A stretch of 64,000 nucleotides of DNA from Spirochaetaceae bacterium UBA6243 (GCA_002441395.1 DJVZ01000045.1:30686-94685); one strand, 5' to 3'. Shown: positions 7,409-17,217, numbered from the stretch's first letter. A program made the numbers and translations. Notes: generated by a model not told the origin, from the letters alone.

Positions 7409-10062
7409 GAAAGCTCCCGAATATACAGATCGAGCTTGGCGGCTTTTGCCGTGGAAACCGCAAGCTTGTCCTTCTCCTTTTCTACGATATCAGGCGGAGC
7501 GGAAGAAAGAAATGCGTCATTTGCAAGCTTGAATTCGAGTTTTGCGATGTAGGTTTTTTCTTTCTCCACCTCTTTCGAGAGGTGATCGACAAGCTTGGCG
7601 ATATCGAGTAACCCGCGCACCTGCACATGTATGGTCGCGCCATTGCCCGCAAGGGAGACAGAACCTTCGCGGGAAGCGCCGCCGATCGACACCGAGGATG
7701 CGCCGGTAAGAAGGCTTATGAGAGCCGCATGCCCGCGAATGAATGCCGCATGGGCGAAGTCGCCGTCAAAGGCAAGATCGAGCGGAATGGAGACCTCGGG
7801 TGAAATCTGAAATTCGGATCGCAAGGTTCGCACAAGCGTGACAATCTCTTTTAGGGCTTCAAAATGTGTTTGAATGTCGGGCGATTCGCGCTCCTTGGTC
7901 CATTCGGGATAGCTGGCTGAAATGAGCCGCCCCTTGGCATTTGGCAGCATGCCATAGATTTCTTCAGTCACAAAGGGAAGGAAAGGGTGCAGCAGCCTCA
8001 GCGATTCATCGAGCACCTTAAGGAGCACCGTCGTCGCGCGGTCCTTTTCTTTATCGTCGTCCGATTTGGTCGAAAGTTTGGAAGCCTCGATATACCAGTC
8101 GCAAAAATCATCCCAGAAATAGGAATACGCAGTTTGAGCGGCATCGTTGAATCGCCAGGATTCGAGGGCCTGTCCTACGGTTTTCGCGGCTTCGTTGAGC
8201 CTGTGAAGGATCCAGCGGTCCGTATCGTTGTAGGTCAGCTCGCGCTCCGACAGGAACGCTCGTCCCTCCAGATTCATGAGGATGTAGCGTGAAGCGTTCC
8301 ACACTTTGTTGGCGAATTTGCTGCCCATTTTAAAGCTGTCGCGGTCGAGGAGGATGTCCTGACCTGCCGCACAGTTGTACGCAAGCGTGAATTTGAGGGC
8401 GTCGGCACCGTATTCCTCGACAATTTCGAGGGGATCGATGCCATTGCCGAGACTTTTGGACATTTTCCGGCCCTGTTTGTCGCGTATGAGGCCATGGATG
8501 CAGACCTCCCTGAAAGGGCTCTGTCCGGTGAACTCCATACCGGCCATTATCATGCGGGCCACCCAGAAAAAAATGATGTCGTAGCCGGTCACCAGGGCGC
8601 TTGTGGGATAGAAATAGCGGAGGTCCGCGGTGTCTTTCGGCCAGCCCAAGGTACTGAAAGGCCACAGCCAGCTTGAAAACCAGGTGTCGAGCACATCTTC
8701 ATCCTGGTAGATGTTGCCGGAACCGCACTGGGTGCAGACTGTCGGATCCTCGCGGCTCACTATCATCGCGCCGCAATCCTTGCAGTAGAACACCGGAATG
8801 CGGTGTCCCCACCAGAGCTGGCGGGAGATGCACCAGTCGCGGATGTTTTCAAGCCAGTGCCTGTAGGTGTGTTCCCACTTTTTGGGGAAGAAGACGACGT
8901 CGCCGTCCTGCCAGGCCTTGAGGGCCTTGTCGGCGAGCGGCTTCATGCGCACGAACCACTGTTTCGAGAGATAGGGCTCGATGACAGTGTGGCAGCGGTA
9001 GCAATGTCCCACCGCGTGCGTGGTCTTCTCTTCGCCCTTGAGGAGGCCGAGTGTCTCGAGATCGGCGAGGACAGCCACGCGCGCGTCGAGCACTTTCATG
9101 CCTCGGTATTTTTCCGGCACGGCGTCGGAAAGGGTGGCGTCGGGATTGAGAATATTGATGCGTTCAAGGCCATGGCGCTGGCCGACCAAAAAGTCGTTCG
9201 GGTCGTGTGCAGGCGTGATCTTCACGAGCCCCGTGCCGAATTCAGGATCGACATAGCTGTCTTCGATGACCGGAATGACGCGATCGGTCAGAGGCAGACG
9301 CACTTTTTTGCCGATAATGGCCACATAGCGAGGATCATTGGGGTGGGCCGCAACGGCAGTGTCGCCTAAAAGCGTCTCCGGGCGCGAGGTCGCGATCTCG
9401 ATCCTGCCGCTCGGCCATTCGGGACAGGGACCGTCGACAAGTTCATACCAAATGTGCCACAGCGCGCCCGGTTCATCCTCGTGCTCAACCTCATCGTCCG
9501 AGAGGGCAGTGCCGCACGAAGGGCACCAGTTCACCAGGTATTCGCCGCGATAGATCAGATTGCGCTCGTACAGCGTCACGAATACCTCGCGGACGGCGCG
9601 TGAAAGCCCCTCATCCAGCGTAAAGCGCTCCCTGCTCCAATCGACGCTCGCTCCGATTCGGGCGAGTTGGTTGTCGATGAACGCGCGGTGCTCCCTGGCC
9701 ACTTTCCACGTTTCTTCGATGAAGGCCTCGCGCCCCAGAGACTCGCGGCTGCGGCCTTCCTTTCGCAGCTTGCGCTCCACGACATTCTGCGTGGCGATGC
9801 CCGCATGGTCGGTACCGGGCAGCCAGAGCGTGGGAATGCCCTTCATGCGCCTGTACCGGATCTGTATATCCTGCAGACTGTTGTCGAGCGCATGTCCCAA
9901 GTGAAGGACACCGGTTACATTGGGAGGAGGAATTACAATGGTAAAAGGCCTTTTGTGCCTGTCTACTTTCGGCTGAAAATGGCCCTCGCTTTTCCACATT
10001 TCGTATATGCGCTGTTCGAACGACTTTGGGTCATAAGCCTTTGAAAGCTCCACCGATTTCAT
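7405..10062 (-). CDS. valS: Valyl-tRNA synthetase
   Basis: 885 residues, a normal ValRS length. Class I signatures are PPPNVTG-VLHLGHA at residues 46-58 (HIGH motif) and KMSKS at 533-537. A metal-binding cysteine cluster (CKDCG and CTQCG) lies in the editing/connective region, and a C-terminal coiled coil of about 65 residues (rich in EKEK and KLE) is typical of ValRS. The ATG at 10062 is preceded by GGAGGGGAGC. It is the first gene of a coupled set with the HD hydrolase (four-base overlap) and deoC. Confidence 0.97.
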   Translation of the reverse strand: MKSVELSKAYDPKSFEQRIYEMWKSEGHFQPKVDRHKRPFTIVIPPPNVTGVLHLGHALDNSLQDIQIRYRRMKGIPTLWLPGTDHAGIATQNVVERKLRKEGRSRESLGREAFIEETWKVAREHRAFIDNQLARIGASVDWSRERFTLDEGLSRAVREVFVTLYERNLIYRGEYLVNWCPSCGTALSDDEVEHEDEPGALWHIWYELVDGPCPEWPSGRIEIATSRPETLLGDTAVAAHPNDPRYVAIIGKKVRLPLTDRVIPVIEDSYVDPEFGTGLVKITPAHDPNDFLVGQRHGLERINILNPDATLSDAVPEKYRGMKVLDARVAVLADLETLGLLKGEEKTTHAVGHCYRCHTVIEPYLSKQWFVRMKPLADKALKAWQDGDVVFFPKKWEHTYRHWLENIRDWCISRQLWWGHRIPVFYCKDCGAMIVSREDPTVCTQCGSGNIYQDEDVLDTWFSSWLWPFSTLGWPKDTADLRYFYPTSALVTGYDIIFFWVARMIMAGMEFTGQSPFREVCIHGLIRDKQGRKMSKSLGNGIDPLEIVEEYGADALKFTLAYNCAAGQDILLDRDSFKMGSKFANKVWNASRYILMNLEGRAFLSERELTYNDTDRWILHRLNEAAKTVGQALESWRFNDAAQTAYSYFWDDFCDWYIEASKLSTKSDDDKEKDRATTVLLKVLDESLRLLHPFLPFVTEEIYGMLPNAKGRLISASYPEWTKERESPDIQTHFEALKEIVTLVRTLRSEFQISPEVSIPLDLAFDGDFAHAAFIRGHAALISLLTGASSVSIGGASREGSVSLAGNGATIHVQVRGLLDIAKLVDHLSKEVEKEKTYIAKLEFKLANDAFLSSAPPDIVEKEKDKLAVSTAKAAKLDLYIRELS

Positions 10063-10172
10063 GCTCCCCTCCACAATGCACAGAAAGTGCACAAAAGAAT
10101 AGCGCAAAAACAGGCCTACCGGAAAGGGGGCGATAGTATTTTTACTTTAATAAGAAAATCGTACCCCCCTAC

Positions 10173-10201
10173 TTTTCATCACAATGTTCTTGCAGCATAA
10201 T
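10173..10201 (+). promoter_or_regulatory. Putative promoter giving a leaderless acyl-CoA ligase mRNA
   Basis: TTTTCA (10173-10178), a 17-base spacer and CATAAT (10196-10201). Transcription would begin about seven bases later, at or next to the ATG at 10209. No ribosome-binding site is visible before that ATG. Moderate match only. Confidence 0.4.
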
Positions 10202-10208
10202 AGTAAAT

Positions 10209-11912
10209 ATGAGAGAGACAGAACCTTGGAAATTTCTCGATGCGTATCGAGGTCGCGTTTTTTCGGATAAATGGCCTACACTTCCGCAACTCTTCGATAT
10301 TACCGCGGAACGTTTCCCCGACAGCCCTTGTTTCACGGTGTATAGCCCCCAGAGAGTCAGTCTGACGTATAGAGAAGCCCGGACACTCATTGTCAATGTC
10401 GCGGCCCACCTAGGCTCGGTTGGCATCAAGCCTGGCACCCATGTCGCCGTGACCGGCAAGAATTCGCCGGAATGGGCTATTGCATTTATCGCCGTTCTGT
10501 ACACGGGAGCCGTCGTCGTCCCCATCGATTATCAGCTCTCCACCCAGGAAATTATCACCTTGATAAAAGCAGGGGATGTGATGGCAGCCTTCATCGATGA
10601 AGAAAAGTTCGAGGAAATCCAGAAAGAATTCCACGACATGCCCTGCTTTGCCCTCACAAAAAAAGCGGGGAATTATATCTACGACATGACCCCGCCCCAA
10701 GGGTTCAAATTTGAGCAGCCTCCCGTGAAGATGCAGAGCACTGCCGCCATTCTGTTCACATCAGGCACAACAGGCGTCCCCAAGGGCGTGATGCTGAGCC
10801 ACGAAAATTTTGTTTCGGATTGTTTCTTCGCACAATCGAATCTCAATATTTTGCACGAGGATGTGTTCTACGCGCTGCTGCCGATCCATCATTCCTACAC
10901 GATGCTCGCGGTGTTCATCGAATCGCTCTCGGTCGGCGCCGAGCTGGTCTTCGGCAAGCGCATGGTCGTCAAGCAAATCCTCTCAGACCTGAAAGCAGCA
11001 AAGGTCACGATGTTTCTCGGCGTGCCGATGCTGTTCAATAAACTCCTCGCCGGCATCATGAAGGGTGTGAAAGAAAAGGGCGCGTTTACGTATGCCCTGA
11101 TCCGGACCATGATGGCCATCTCGGGATTCATCAAGAAAGCCTTCGGCGTAAACCCCGGGAGGAGCCTGTTCCATTCCGTGCTGGAAAAAGCGAGCCTTTC
11201 TTCGATTCGAATTTGCATTTCGGGTGGCGGGCCGCTCGACCCGAAGGTTTTCCGTCAATACAACGAACTCGGCATCGATTTTGTCCAGGGCTATGGACTC
11301 ACGGAGACCTCGCCGATTCTCACCCTCAATCCGGTCGAGCACTATAAAGAGACTTCTGTCGGTAAAATTCTCCCCGGCGTCGAAATTCGCATCGAAAATC
11401 CAGACGAAGATGGCATCGGAGAAATTGTCGTCCGTGGGTCCATGGTGATGCAGGGCTATTACAAGATGCCCGAAGAAACAGCCCAGGTGCTCTCCGAAGA
11501 TGGCTGGCTCAGCACAGGCGACCTCGGGAAGCTGGACAAGGAAAATTATCTCTATCTTGCGGGGAGAATCAAAAACCTTATCGTCACCGAGGGCGGCAAA
11601 AACGTCTATCCCGAAGAGATAGAGAACGAGTTCCAGCTCTATGATGAAATCGATCAGATACTTGTACGCGGCTACAATCCTGAGGGCAAATCGGTCGCGG
11701 AAGAAATCGAGGCGCTGATCTATCCGAATCAGGACTGGATTTCGCAAAACCGTCTTATGCCAAATCAGATTGAGGCGCGCATTCAGGACATCATCACCGA
11801 GGTAAATCAAAGGCTGCGGCCCTATCAGAAGATAAGCAGGACGCACATCCTCAAGGAACCGCTCGAGATGACTACTACCAAAAAACTCAAGCGTCAGAGC
11901 GCCAAAATATAA
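10209..11912 (+). CDS. Acyl-CoA synthetase (AMP-forming, FadD-like)
   Basis: 567 residues of the adenylate-forming superfamily, which activates a carboxylic acid with ATP and CoA. Motifs are ILFTSGTTGVPKG (P-loop, about residues 180-192), GYGLTETSP (A5, near 362), STGDLG (A7) and AGRIKNLIV (A8). A C-terminal lysine-rich tail (TTKKLKRQ) carries the usual catalytic lysine. The substrate cannot be told from sequence; a medium- or long-chain or aromatic acid is likely. No Shine-Dalgarno precedes the ATG and the next in-frame Met is far inside the domain, so the mRNA may be leaderless. It converges on the thiolase gene and probably feeds the same acyl-CoA pathway. Confidence 0.92.
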   Translation: MRETEPWKFLDAYRGRVFSDKWPTLPQLFDITAERFPDSPCFTVYSPQRVSLTYREARTLIVNVAAHLGSVGIKPGTHVAVTGKNSPEWAIAFIAVLYTGAVVVPIDYQLSTQEIITLIKAGDVMAAFIDEEKFEEIQKEFHDMPCFALTKKAGNYIYDMTPPQGFKFEQPPVKMQSTAAILFTSGTTGVPKGVMLSHENFVSDCFFAQSNLNILHEDVFYALLPIHHSYTMLAVFIESLSVGAELVFGKRMVVKQILSDLKAAKVTMFLGVPMLFNKLLAGIMKGVKEKGAFTYALIRTMMAISGFIKKAFGVNPGRSLFHSVLEKASLSSIRICISGGGPLDPKVFRQYNELGIDFVQGYGLTETSPILTLNPVEHYKETSVGKILPGVEIRIENPDEDGIGEIVVRGSMVMQGYYKMPEETAQVLSEDGWLSTGDLGKLDKENYLYLAGRIKNLIVTEGGKNVYPEEIENEFQLYDEIDQILVRGYNPEGKSVAEEIEALIYPNQDWISQNRLMPNQIEARIQDIITEVNQRLRPYQKISRTHILKEPLEMTTTKKLKRQSAKI

Positions 11913-11940
11913 AAAAGGGGGCGCCCCCCGGGCGCCCCCT
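11911..11940. terminator. Bidirectional terminator between acyl-CoA ligase and thiolase
   Basis: A perfect 9-bp GC stem (GGGGGCGCC at 11917-11925 with GGCGCCCCC at 11931-11939, 5-base loop). The minus strand runs into TTTTTTATATTTT, a strong terminator for the thiolase/Liv operon. The plus-strand tail is weaker (TCGCTTT). Confidence 0.85.
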
Positions 11941-11973
11941 CGCTTTATCCCCTATTCCCTACCGCCAGGCATC

Positions 11974-13233
11974 TCATTCTTTTCTCAACACCGTGACGCA
12001 GTTCGTGACGCTTGAGCCGCCGACATTGAAAGTGACACCGACTGTCGGCTGCTTCTTCGCAGGCACCGCGCCGATGGGCTGGCCGACGAGCTGCTTGTAG
12101 ACGAGCGCGTGCATCGAGACGCCCGTCGCGCCGACGGGATGTCCCTTCGCCTTGAGCCCCCCGGAGAGATTGATCGGGCAGTGCCCGTCGTCGCGGGTGA
12201 ACCGGCCTTCCATGTAATCGTAGCCAGCACGGCCATCGGCGGAGAGTCCAAGCGCTTCGGTGCTCAGAAGCTGATTGATCGTAAAGCAGTCGTGCACCTC
12301 GGCCAGATCGACATCCGCGATCGTAATGCCCGCCTCCGCGAATGCCTGCTGCACCGCCCGCTTGCCGGCCATGAGTTCGTACATATTAGGGCGCACCGAG
12401 ATGGGAAGGCGCTCGTTGACATGGGCGAGACCTGCCACTTTGACCGCCTTTTCCGATTTGGCAAGTGAGAGGTCGTCGCGCACGAGCACGATAGCGGCGG
12501 CGCCGTCGGTGACGAGCGAGCAGTCGTGCAGCCGCAAGGGTTCGGCGATCATCGGATTCTTTTCGTCGGGAAGTGCGAGAATCGCCTCTGCGGTCATGAG
12601 GCCGAGACGGTCTGCGACACCGCCTCTGCCAAAATGCGCAAGGGGGTTGTCGATGCCATTTCGGTAATTGAGTGCCGAAACGGTGGCGAGCATTTCCGCG
12701 AGCATCGGACGGTCAAATCCATATTGGGCGGCATAGCCTTTGGCATATTCGGCGAACAAGCCTGGAAAGGTATAGCCTTTGGCTCCTTCTTCCGGCCAGT
12801 AAGAACAGGTGGCAAGCGCATGCGTCACGCCTTTTGTATCGAGAAGGTTCATTTTTTCGACGCCAAGCACCAGAGCGACCTTCGCCCGCCCCGATTCCAG
12901 CGCATAGAGCGCGCTGTATACCGCAACCGAGCCCGATGAGCAGGCATCCTCGCAGCGATACGTCGGTTTGAAACGCAGGGCATCAGGCGCGATCTCTGGC
13001 GCGAACGCCGCAAGATGCTCCTGATTTGCGAAGATGCCGGGAGCGCAGGAGCCAACCCAGACACCATCGATGTCTTTCGGATCGATACCCGCGTCGGAGA
13101 TCGCTCCCCTGCCCGCTTCGAGCATAAGATCGTAGATCGACTTCAGATCGGTGACTTCGCCAGTCTCTTTGTTCTTCTTCACAAAGTTTCCAAATTGAGT
13201 GTTGTAAGCGCCGATAATGCTGACTTTCGCCAT
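11974..13233 (-). CDS. SCP2-type thiolase family protein
   Basis: 419 residues of the thiolase superfamily, closest in layout to the SCP2/non-specific lipid-transfer branch. The nucleophile Cys98 lies in EDACSSGS, followed by HDCFTINQ and GHPVGATG carrying the two catalytic histidines, and an NVGGSS C-terminal loop. Such enzymes cleave 3-ketoacyl-CoA or act on CoA-linked keto acids. Many SCP2-type thiolases are encoded beside a DUF35 OB-fold partner; none is seen in this window. It is the last gene of the minus-strand series beginning at the KAS III-like gene (20543), and a strong terminator follows. GGAGGAAC precedes the ATG. Confidence 0.88.
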   Translation of the reverse strand: MAKVSIIGAYNTQFGNFVKKNKETGEVTDLKSIYDLMLEAGRGAISDAGIDPKDIDGVWVGSCAPGIFANQEHLAAFAPEIAPDALRFKPTYRCEDACSSGSVAVYSALYALESGRAKVALVLGVEKMNLLDTKGVTHALATCSYWPEEGAKGYTFPGLFAEYAKGYAAQYGFDRPMLAEMLATVSALNYRNGIDNPLAHFGRGGVADRLGLMTAEAILALPDEKNPMIAEPLRLHDCSLVTDGAAAIVLVRDDLSLAKSEKAVKVAGLAHVNERLPISVRPNMYELMAGKRAVQQAFAEAGITIADVDLAEVHDCFTINQLLSTEALGLSADGRAGYDYMEGRFTRDDGHCPINLSGGLKAKGHPVGATGVSMHALVYKQLVGQPIGAVPAKKQPTVGVTFNVGGSSVTNCVTVLRKE

Positions 13234-13275
13234 GAAAGTTCCTCCTTATAGAGTATCCTGTGAATTTTTACGGAT

Positions 13276-14061
13276 TTATTTTTTGCAGATGCCTTGTTCC
13301 GCGAGGAAATCCCGGAAAATCTGCAGGAAAAGGACCGGGTTTTCCACAGTGACCGAATGACCCACCCCCTCCAGCGTCACAAGCTTGGCGTGCCTGTAGG
13401 CTCCGGCCGTCGCCCGCGCCATTTCATCGGTAATGATCGGGTCGAGAGTGCCACGCATTACGAGGACCTGTCCCTCGTACTCGGCACATCTCGAGGTGAT
13501 ATCGAAGTGGGAAAGTGCTTCCGCATTGCCAATCCACGCAGGAGGAGCCATTTTTTGTGCATCATCGACAATTGTTTTAAACAATGCGTCATCCTTGAGT
13601 GTGGGCACAGTCGCTTTAAGGGCCTGTTCGAGCACCGCCCGATTGGTCCTCATGAGCTCGATGACAGGATGGCGATCTTTAGGCGTTACAAGACCATTCG
13701 GCGCACCCGAATCGACGAGGACCATTGCCTTCACAAGGCCCGGCCGTTCAAGCGCGAGGGCCTGCACGACACAGCCTCCCAGCGAATGCCCGACCACAAC
13801 CGCTTCTTTTATGCCTTTTAAATCCATAAAACCAGCGACGTACGCAGCATAGCGTTGAATGCTGATATCTCCGTCGAGAGGCGAAGACTGACCGAAGTTT
13901 GGCATATCGATGGCGACAGCTCTGCATCCCGGCACATCCATCACGGGCCTGAACCAAACCGAGGAGCCGGTGTTGCCATGAACATAGACCACCGGTACAC
14001 CCTTCCCGGCTGTCACAAAAAATATTGAAACTCCAATCACCGCAGCGAAACCGCTTGCCAT
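13276..14061 (-). CDS. Alpha/beta hydrolase (first of a pair)
   Basis: About 261 residues with the alpha/beta hydrolase fold: oxyanion segment VVYVHGN (24-30), nucleophile elbow GHSLGG with Ser93, an acid in RGTLDPIITD, and the catalytic His in GVGHSVTVENP. The reaction may be ester, thioester or C-C bond hydrolysis; the sequence does not decide. The start is uncertain: the chosen ATG has GGAGG four bases upstream, and an ATG five codons earlier is also in frame. The start lies inside the end of the preceding hydrolase gene (25-base overlap), so translation is probably coupled. Confidence 0.82.
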   Translation of the reverse strand: MASGFAAVIGVSIFFVTAGKGVPVVYVHGNTGSSVWFRPVMDVPGCRAVAIDMPNFGQSSPLDGDISIQRYAAYVAGFMDLKGIKEAVVVGHSLGGCVVQALALERPGLVKAMVLVDSGAPNGLVTPKDRHPVIELMRTNRAVLEQALKATVPTLKDDALFKTIVDDAQKMAPPAWIGNAEALSHFDITSRCAEYEGQVLVMRGTLDPIITDEMARATAGAYRHAKLVTLEGVGHSVTVENPVLFLQIFRDFLAEQGICKK

Positions 14062-14846
14062 ATTTCCTCCGCACACAGCGCAGGCCGCTCGATCACCACC
14101 GCATGGCCCGCGTCTGGAATGACATGCATCACCGCACCAGGAATGTTCCGGGCGATGATCTCCGAAAAACCCCTATGCTTGAGAATATCTTTTTCACCAA
14201 CCAGCACCGTCGCGGGGCATGATATCTGCTTCAGCCTCTGCGTCTGGTTGATCTTTAAAAAAGCTTTGCACAGCTCGACAAAAGCCGCAAACCATTCTGC
14301 CGGCAGAGCAGCCATCCCATCTTCCCGCGCAGTCAGCATATCCCTGTGGGCGGCGATATAATTCGAGGAATATGTCCAGGGAAGCATTGTCTTATAGAAC
14401 AGACGGGCATCTTTTCTGGCAGCTTCCATCCACGAGACTACCGCTGCTTCCAAAACCGGGTCGAGTTCGCTCACTCCATCAATCACTACAAGCGACGCAC
14501 ATCGTTCTGGATACAGCATTGCGAATTCCATCGCCACTTCGGAGCCGTAGGAAGTCCCCACGATGTGCCCTCTCTCAATATGCAGGGCATCCATGAGATC
14601 GACGAGGTCTTTGGCATGCATGGCGAGCGAATATGGCCCTGCGGGTTTGCCGCTGAGGGTCTGTCCCCGAAAATCATGGCTCAGACAACACGTTCCGGCA
14701 GGCAGCGCCGCAATGAGCGGTTTCCAATGCGAAATCGACATCGCGATGCCATTCAAAAGGACAATTGGCGCCTTAAGAACACCAACATCGCACTCGCCAG
14801 ACAGCTCATAGACGATCCGAACGCCATTGACCATCATCTCTGCCAT
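14037..14846 (-). CDS. Alpha/beta hydrolase (second of a pair)
   Basis: 269 residues. The fold is shown by IVLLNGIAMS (oxyanion region), nucleophile elbow GTSYGSE with Ser99, VLVGEKDIL (acid loop) and PDAGHAVVIERP (catalytic His). The sequence differs clearly from its neighbour, so the pair is not a recent duplication. It lies 12 bases after livF and overlaps the next hydrolase, placing it inside the importer/thiolase operon. A role in releasing an imported ester or cleaving a diketone is possible but unproven. Confidence 0.84.
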   Translation of the reverse strand: MAEMMVNGVRIVYELSGECDVGVLKAPIVLLNGIAMSISHWKPLIAALPAGTCCLSHDFRGQTLSGKPAGPYSLAMHAKDLVDLMDALHIERGHIVGTSYGSEVAMEFAMLYPERCASLVVIDGVSELDPVLEAAVVSWMEAARKDARLFYKTMLPWTYSSNYIAAHRDMLTAREDGMAALPAEWFAAFVELCKAFLKINQTQRLKQISCPATVLVGEKDILKHRGFSEIIARNIPGAVMHVIPDAGHAVVIERPALCAEEIWQAVSLR

Positions 14847-14858
14847 TGCGATACTTTC

Positions 14859-15560
14859 CTACAGTCCCAAATATGATTTGATGACAAACGGGTTCGTTCT
14901 GAGCCCCTCTGCACTATCCTCGAGCACAATGCGGCCATTTTCGAGCACACAACCCCGGTCGATCGCCTTCAGACTTTCGCGTACATTTTGCTCGGCGACT
15001 AAGATCGATACCGAGCTCTTCAGCCCTTTCAGCACCTCGAACACTTCCGCGACGATCGATGGCTGCAAGCCAAGCGATGGTTCATCAAGAATCAGAAGTC
15101 CGGGCTTTGACATGAGCGCCCTCCCGATGGCCAACATTCTCTGCTGGCCCCCGGACATGGTGCCGGCATACTGCGTGCGTCTTTCTTTCAGTATGGGGAA
15201 AAGCGCGAAAACTTTTTCCAGCTGATTGGGGATGTCATCCTTTGCGTGGGGAATGTACGCGGCGCCGAGCACCAGGTTGTCCTCGACGGACATGCCTGGG
15301 AAAAGCTCCCTCTCCTGTGGGACAAGAGCTACTCCCATTCTTGCGATGGTATGTGTTTCCGCACCTTCTATTCTCTTGCCATCGAGTTCGATGCTACCTT
15401 TCCATGGCTTTATCATACCCATAACGGTAGCAATTAAAGTCGATTTCCCCGCACCATTGGGGCCAAACAATCCTACGGATTCGGCGCCGACCGCAAAATT
15501 CACCCCATCGATCACTTTCATCCGGCCATAGCCGCATTCGAGATTCTGTATTGTGAGCAT
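14859..15560 (-). CDS. livF: Branched-chain amino-acid-type ABC transporter ATPase LivF
   Basis: 233 residues with Walker A GPNGAGKST, signature TMSGGQQRM, Walker B LLILDEPSLGL and the LivF-type ending (RTNPFVIKSYLGL). It powers the LivHM permease pair. The start overlaps the livG stop by one base (TAATG). Liv-type systems carry branched-chain amino acids, but many import aromatic or fatty acids, and the metabolic neighbours here point that way. Confidence 0.92.
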   Translation of the reverse strand: MLTIQNLECGYGRMKVIDGVNFAVGAESVGLFGPNGAGKSTLIATVMGMIKPWKGSIELDGKRIEGAETHTIARMGVALVPQERELFPGMSVEDNLVLGAAYIPHAKDDIPNQLEKVFALFPILKERRTQYAGTMSGGQQRMLAIGRALMSKPGLLILDEPSLGLQPSIVAEVFEVLKGLKSSVSILVAEQNVRESLKAIDRGCVLENGRIVLEDSAEGLRTNPFVIKSYLGL

Positions 15561-16282
15561 TAGGCGGCTCCTCCTCCGAGATAGGCTTCGATGACTCGAG
15601 GGTTCTTGGATACGTCTTCGTATTTGCCTTCCGCAATCAGTTCACCGGCCTCGAGCACGATCACCCGGTGCGTCAGTTCCCGGATAACGCCCATGACGTG
15701 CTCAACGACGCCCACCGCAAGGTGCCGCTCCTGAGCAATTTTCTGTACCATCGCAATGATATCCTTCGTTTCATCCGCATTGAGCCCGGCCATGACTTCA
15801 TCTAAAAACAGCACTTCCGGCTCATTGGCGAGCGCCCTCGCAATTTCCATTTTTTTTATTTCGAGAATGGTGAGCCGACTTGTGTCTCTGTCCAGGCCTG
15901 TAAGGCCGAGTTCCTGGCAGAGCGCTTCGGCCCTGCGGCGAGCTTCTTTCAACCCGTTACCCTTTGCAAAAATCGATCCAACCATGACATTCTCTATCAA
16001 TGTGAGGTTTTCCAGAGGATGAATCAGTTGATACGTCCGGGCTATCCCCATTCGGGCGCGCTCATGCGCCGGTATATAGGTGATGTCCTGGCCCTTGTAT
16101 TCAATGAGCCCTTCGCTTGGCATGATGATTCCCGAGATGAGATTTATGAAGGTCGTCTTTCCCGCGCCGTTCGGGCCGATAATGCCAAGGATCTCGCCTT
16201 CTTCCATCGAGAATGAGACATTGTTCACCGCGACAAGACCCAGGAAACGCCTCGTAAGGTTTTCTGTTTTCAGCTTGCTCAT
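15560..16282 (-). CDS. livG: Branched-chain amino-acid-type ABC transporter ATPase LivG
   Basis: 240 residues. Walker A is GPNGAGKTT (about 35-43) and Walker B LFLDEVMAGLN, where Val replaces the usual Pro. The ABC signature is non-canonical (LTILEIKKME rather than LSGGQ-like); related variants occur in LivG proteins. It ends in the LivG-type ENPxVxEAYLG-like tail (NPRVIEAYLGGG). The start overlaps the livM stop by four bases (ATGA), and the end overlaps livF by one. Confidence 0.91.
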   Translation of the reverse strand: MSKLKTENLTRRFLGLVAVNNVSFSMEEGEILGIIGPNGAGKTTFINLISGIIMPSEGLIEYKGQDITYIPAHERARMGIARTYQLIHPLENLTLIENVMVGSIFAKGNGLKEARRRAEALCQELGLTGLDRDTSRLTILEIKKMEIARALANEPEVLFLDEVMAGLNADETKDIIAMVQKIAQERHLAVGVVEHVMGVIRELTHRVIVLEAGELIAEGKYEDVSKNPRVIEAYLGGGAA

Positions 16283-17217
16283 GCGCTCCTCCTGTCAGTC
16301 TTGTTCGCTGGCTGTCGCACAAGCTGCTTTAGACCCTGAGGCATGAAGAGGATGACGATGATGATGATGATTCCGTACACCACGAGGTGACCATAAGGTA
16401 TCTTCAGTTTAAGCCACTCTGAAACAAGCCCGAGGAGGATAGCACCAAATATCGGCCCCCTTGTGCTGTACACGCCGCCCAACAGAGCCATTGCGAGAGG
16501 CAGAAGGGTAAAATCAGCACTGAACACCGTATCTGGCGTTGCAAATCCGTACGATTGGACAAAAATGCCACCCAGCAGTCCCTGGATGGCGGAGGTCACG
16601 ACAAAAGCAAGAAGCAGCCAGCGGAATATGTTCACTCCTGAAGATTTTGCCGAAATTTCATTGTTGCGAATCGCGGTGAGCGCAAAGTGTATCTTGCTCT
16701 TTTCAAACCAATAGGAAGCCGCTATAGCCACCGCCAAACCTGCAAGAGTAAGCCAGTACAGCTTACCGGCACTGCCTCCAAAGATGACGCCCTGCTGCAT
16801 GACCACGCCTTCCGGGCCACCGGTAAAATCATGCAGATTGTGGATTATGATCCTGAAGATTTCACCGAGGGCGAGCGTGACAATCGAAAAATACATTGCC
16901 CTTAAGCGCAAGATAAGAAATCCAATGGCAAATGCCACAACACCTGAAAAAATTGCCGCAAAAATTATCGAAAACCAGGCAGGCATCCCCGCACGGATAA
17001 CGCCGAGGATTGCCGCATACGCTCCCACGCCAAAGAGGCCGGCTATACCGAAGGAAATCTGTCCGGAGCGGAGCAGCATATCCCAGGTAATTGCCAAAGC
17101 CATGTACAGCATGATATTGCGCGCAACCTGCAGCGGATAATCTCCCGCAAAAAGGGGCAATGCAATTGCAAGTATTCCAAAGAGCGCCGCGAAAATGCGA
17201 GATACATTGCGATTCAT
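16279..17217 (-). CDS. livM: Branched-chain-type ABC transporter permease LivM
   Basis: 312 residues with eight to ten membrane helices. The AMALLGGVYSTRGPIFGA segment (about 240-257) is the conserved LivM/LivH loop that contacts the ATPase. The ATG at 17217 is chosen because AAGGAAG precedes it and it forms a four-base ATGA overlap with the livH stop; the longer in-frame reading upstream is out of character. It forms the inner-membrane channel with LivH. Confidence 0.92.
   Translation of the reverse strand: MNRNVSRIFAALFGILAIALPLFAGDYPLQVARNIMLYMALAITWDMLLRSGQISFGIAGLFGVGAYAAILGVIRAGMPAWFSIIFAAIFSGVVAFAIGFLILRLRAMYFSIVTLALGEIFRIIIHNLHDFTGGPEGVVMQQGVIFGGSAGKLYWLTLAGLAVAIAASYWFEKSKIHFALTAIRNNEISAKSSGVNIFRWLLLAFVVTSAIQGLLGGIFVQSYGFATPDTVFSADFTLLPLAMALLGGVYSTRGPIFGAILLGLVSEWLKLKIPYGHLVVYGIIIIIVILFMPQGLKQLVRQPANKTDRRSA

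Noticed and set aside
10983..11846. A 287-codon frame antisense to the acyl-CoA ligase
   Set aside because: It has no ribosome-binding site or motif; the ligase on the other strand is certain.
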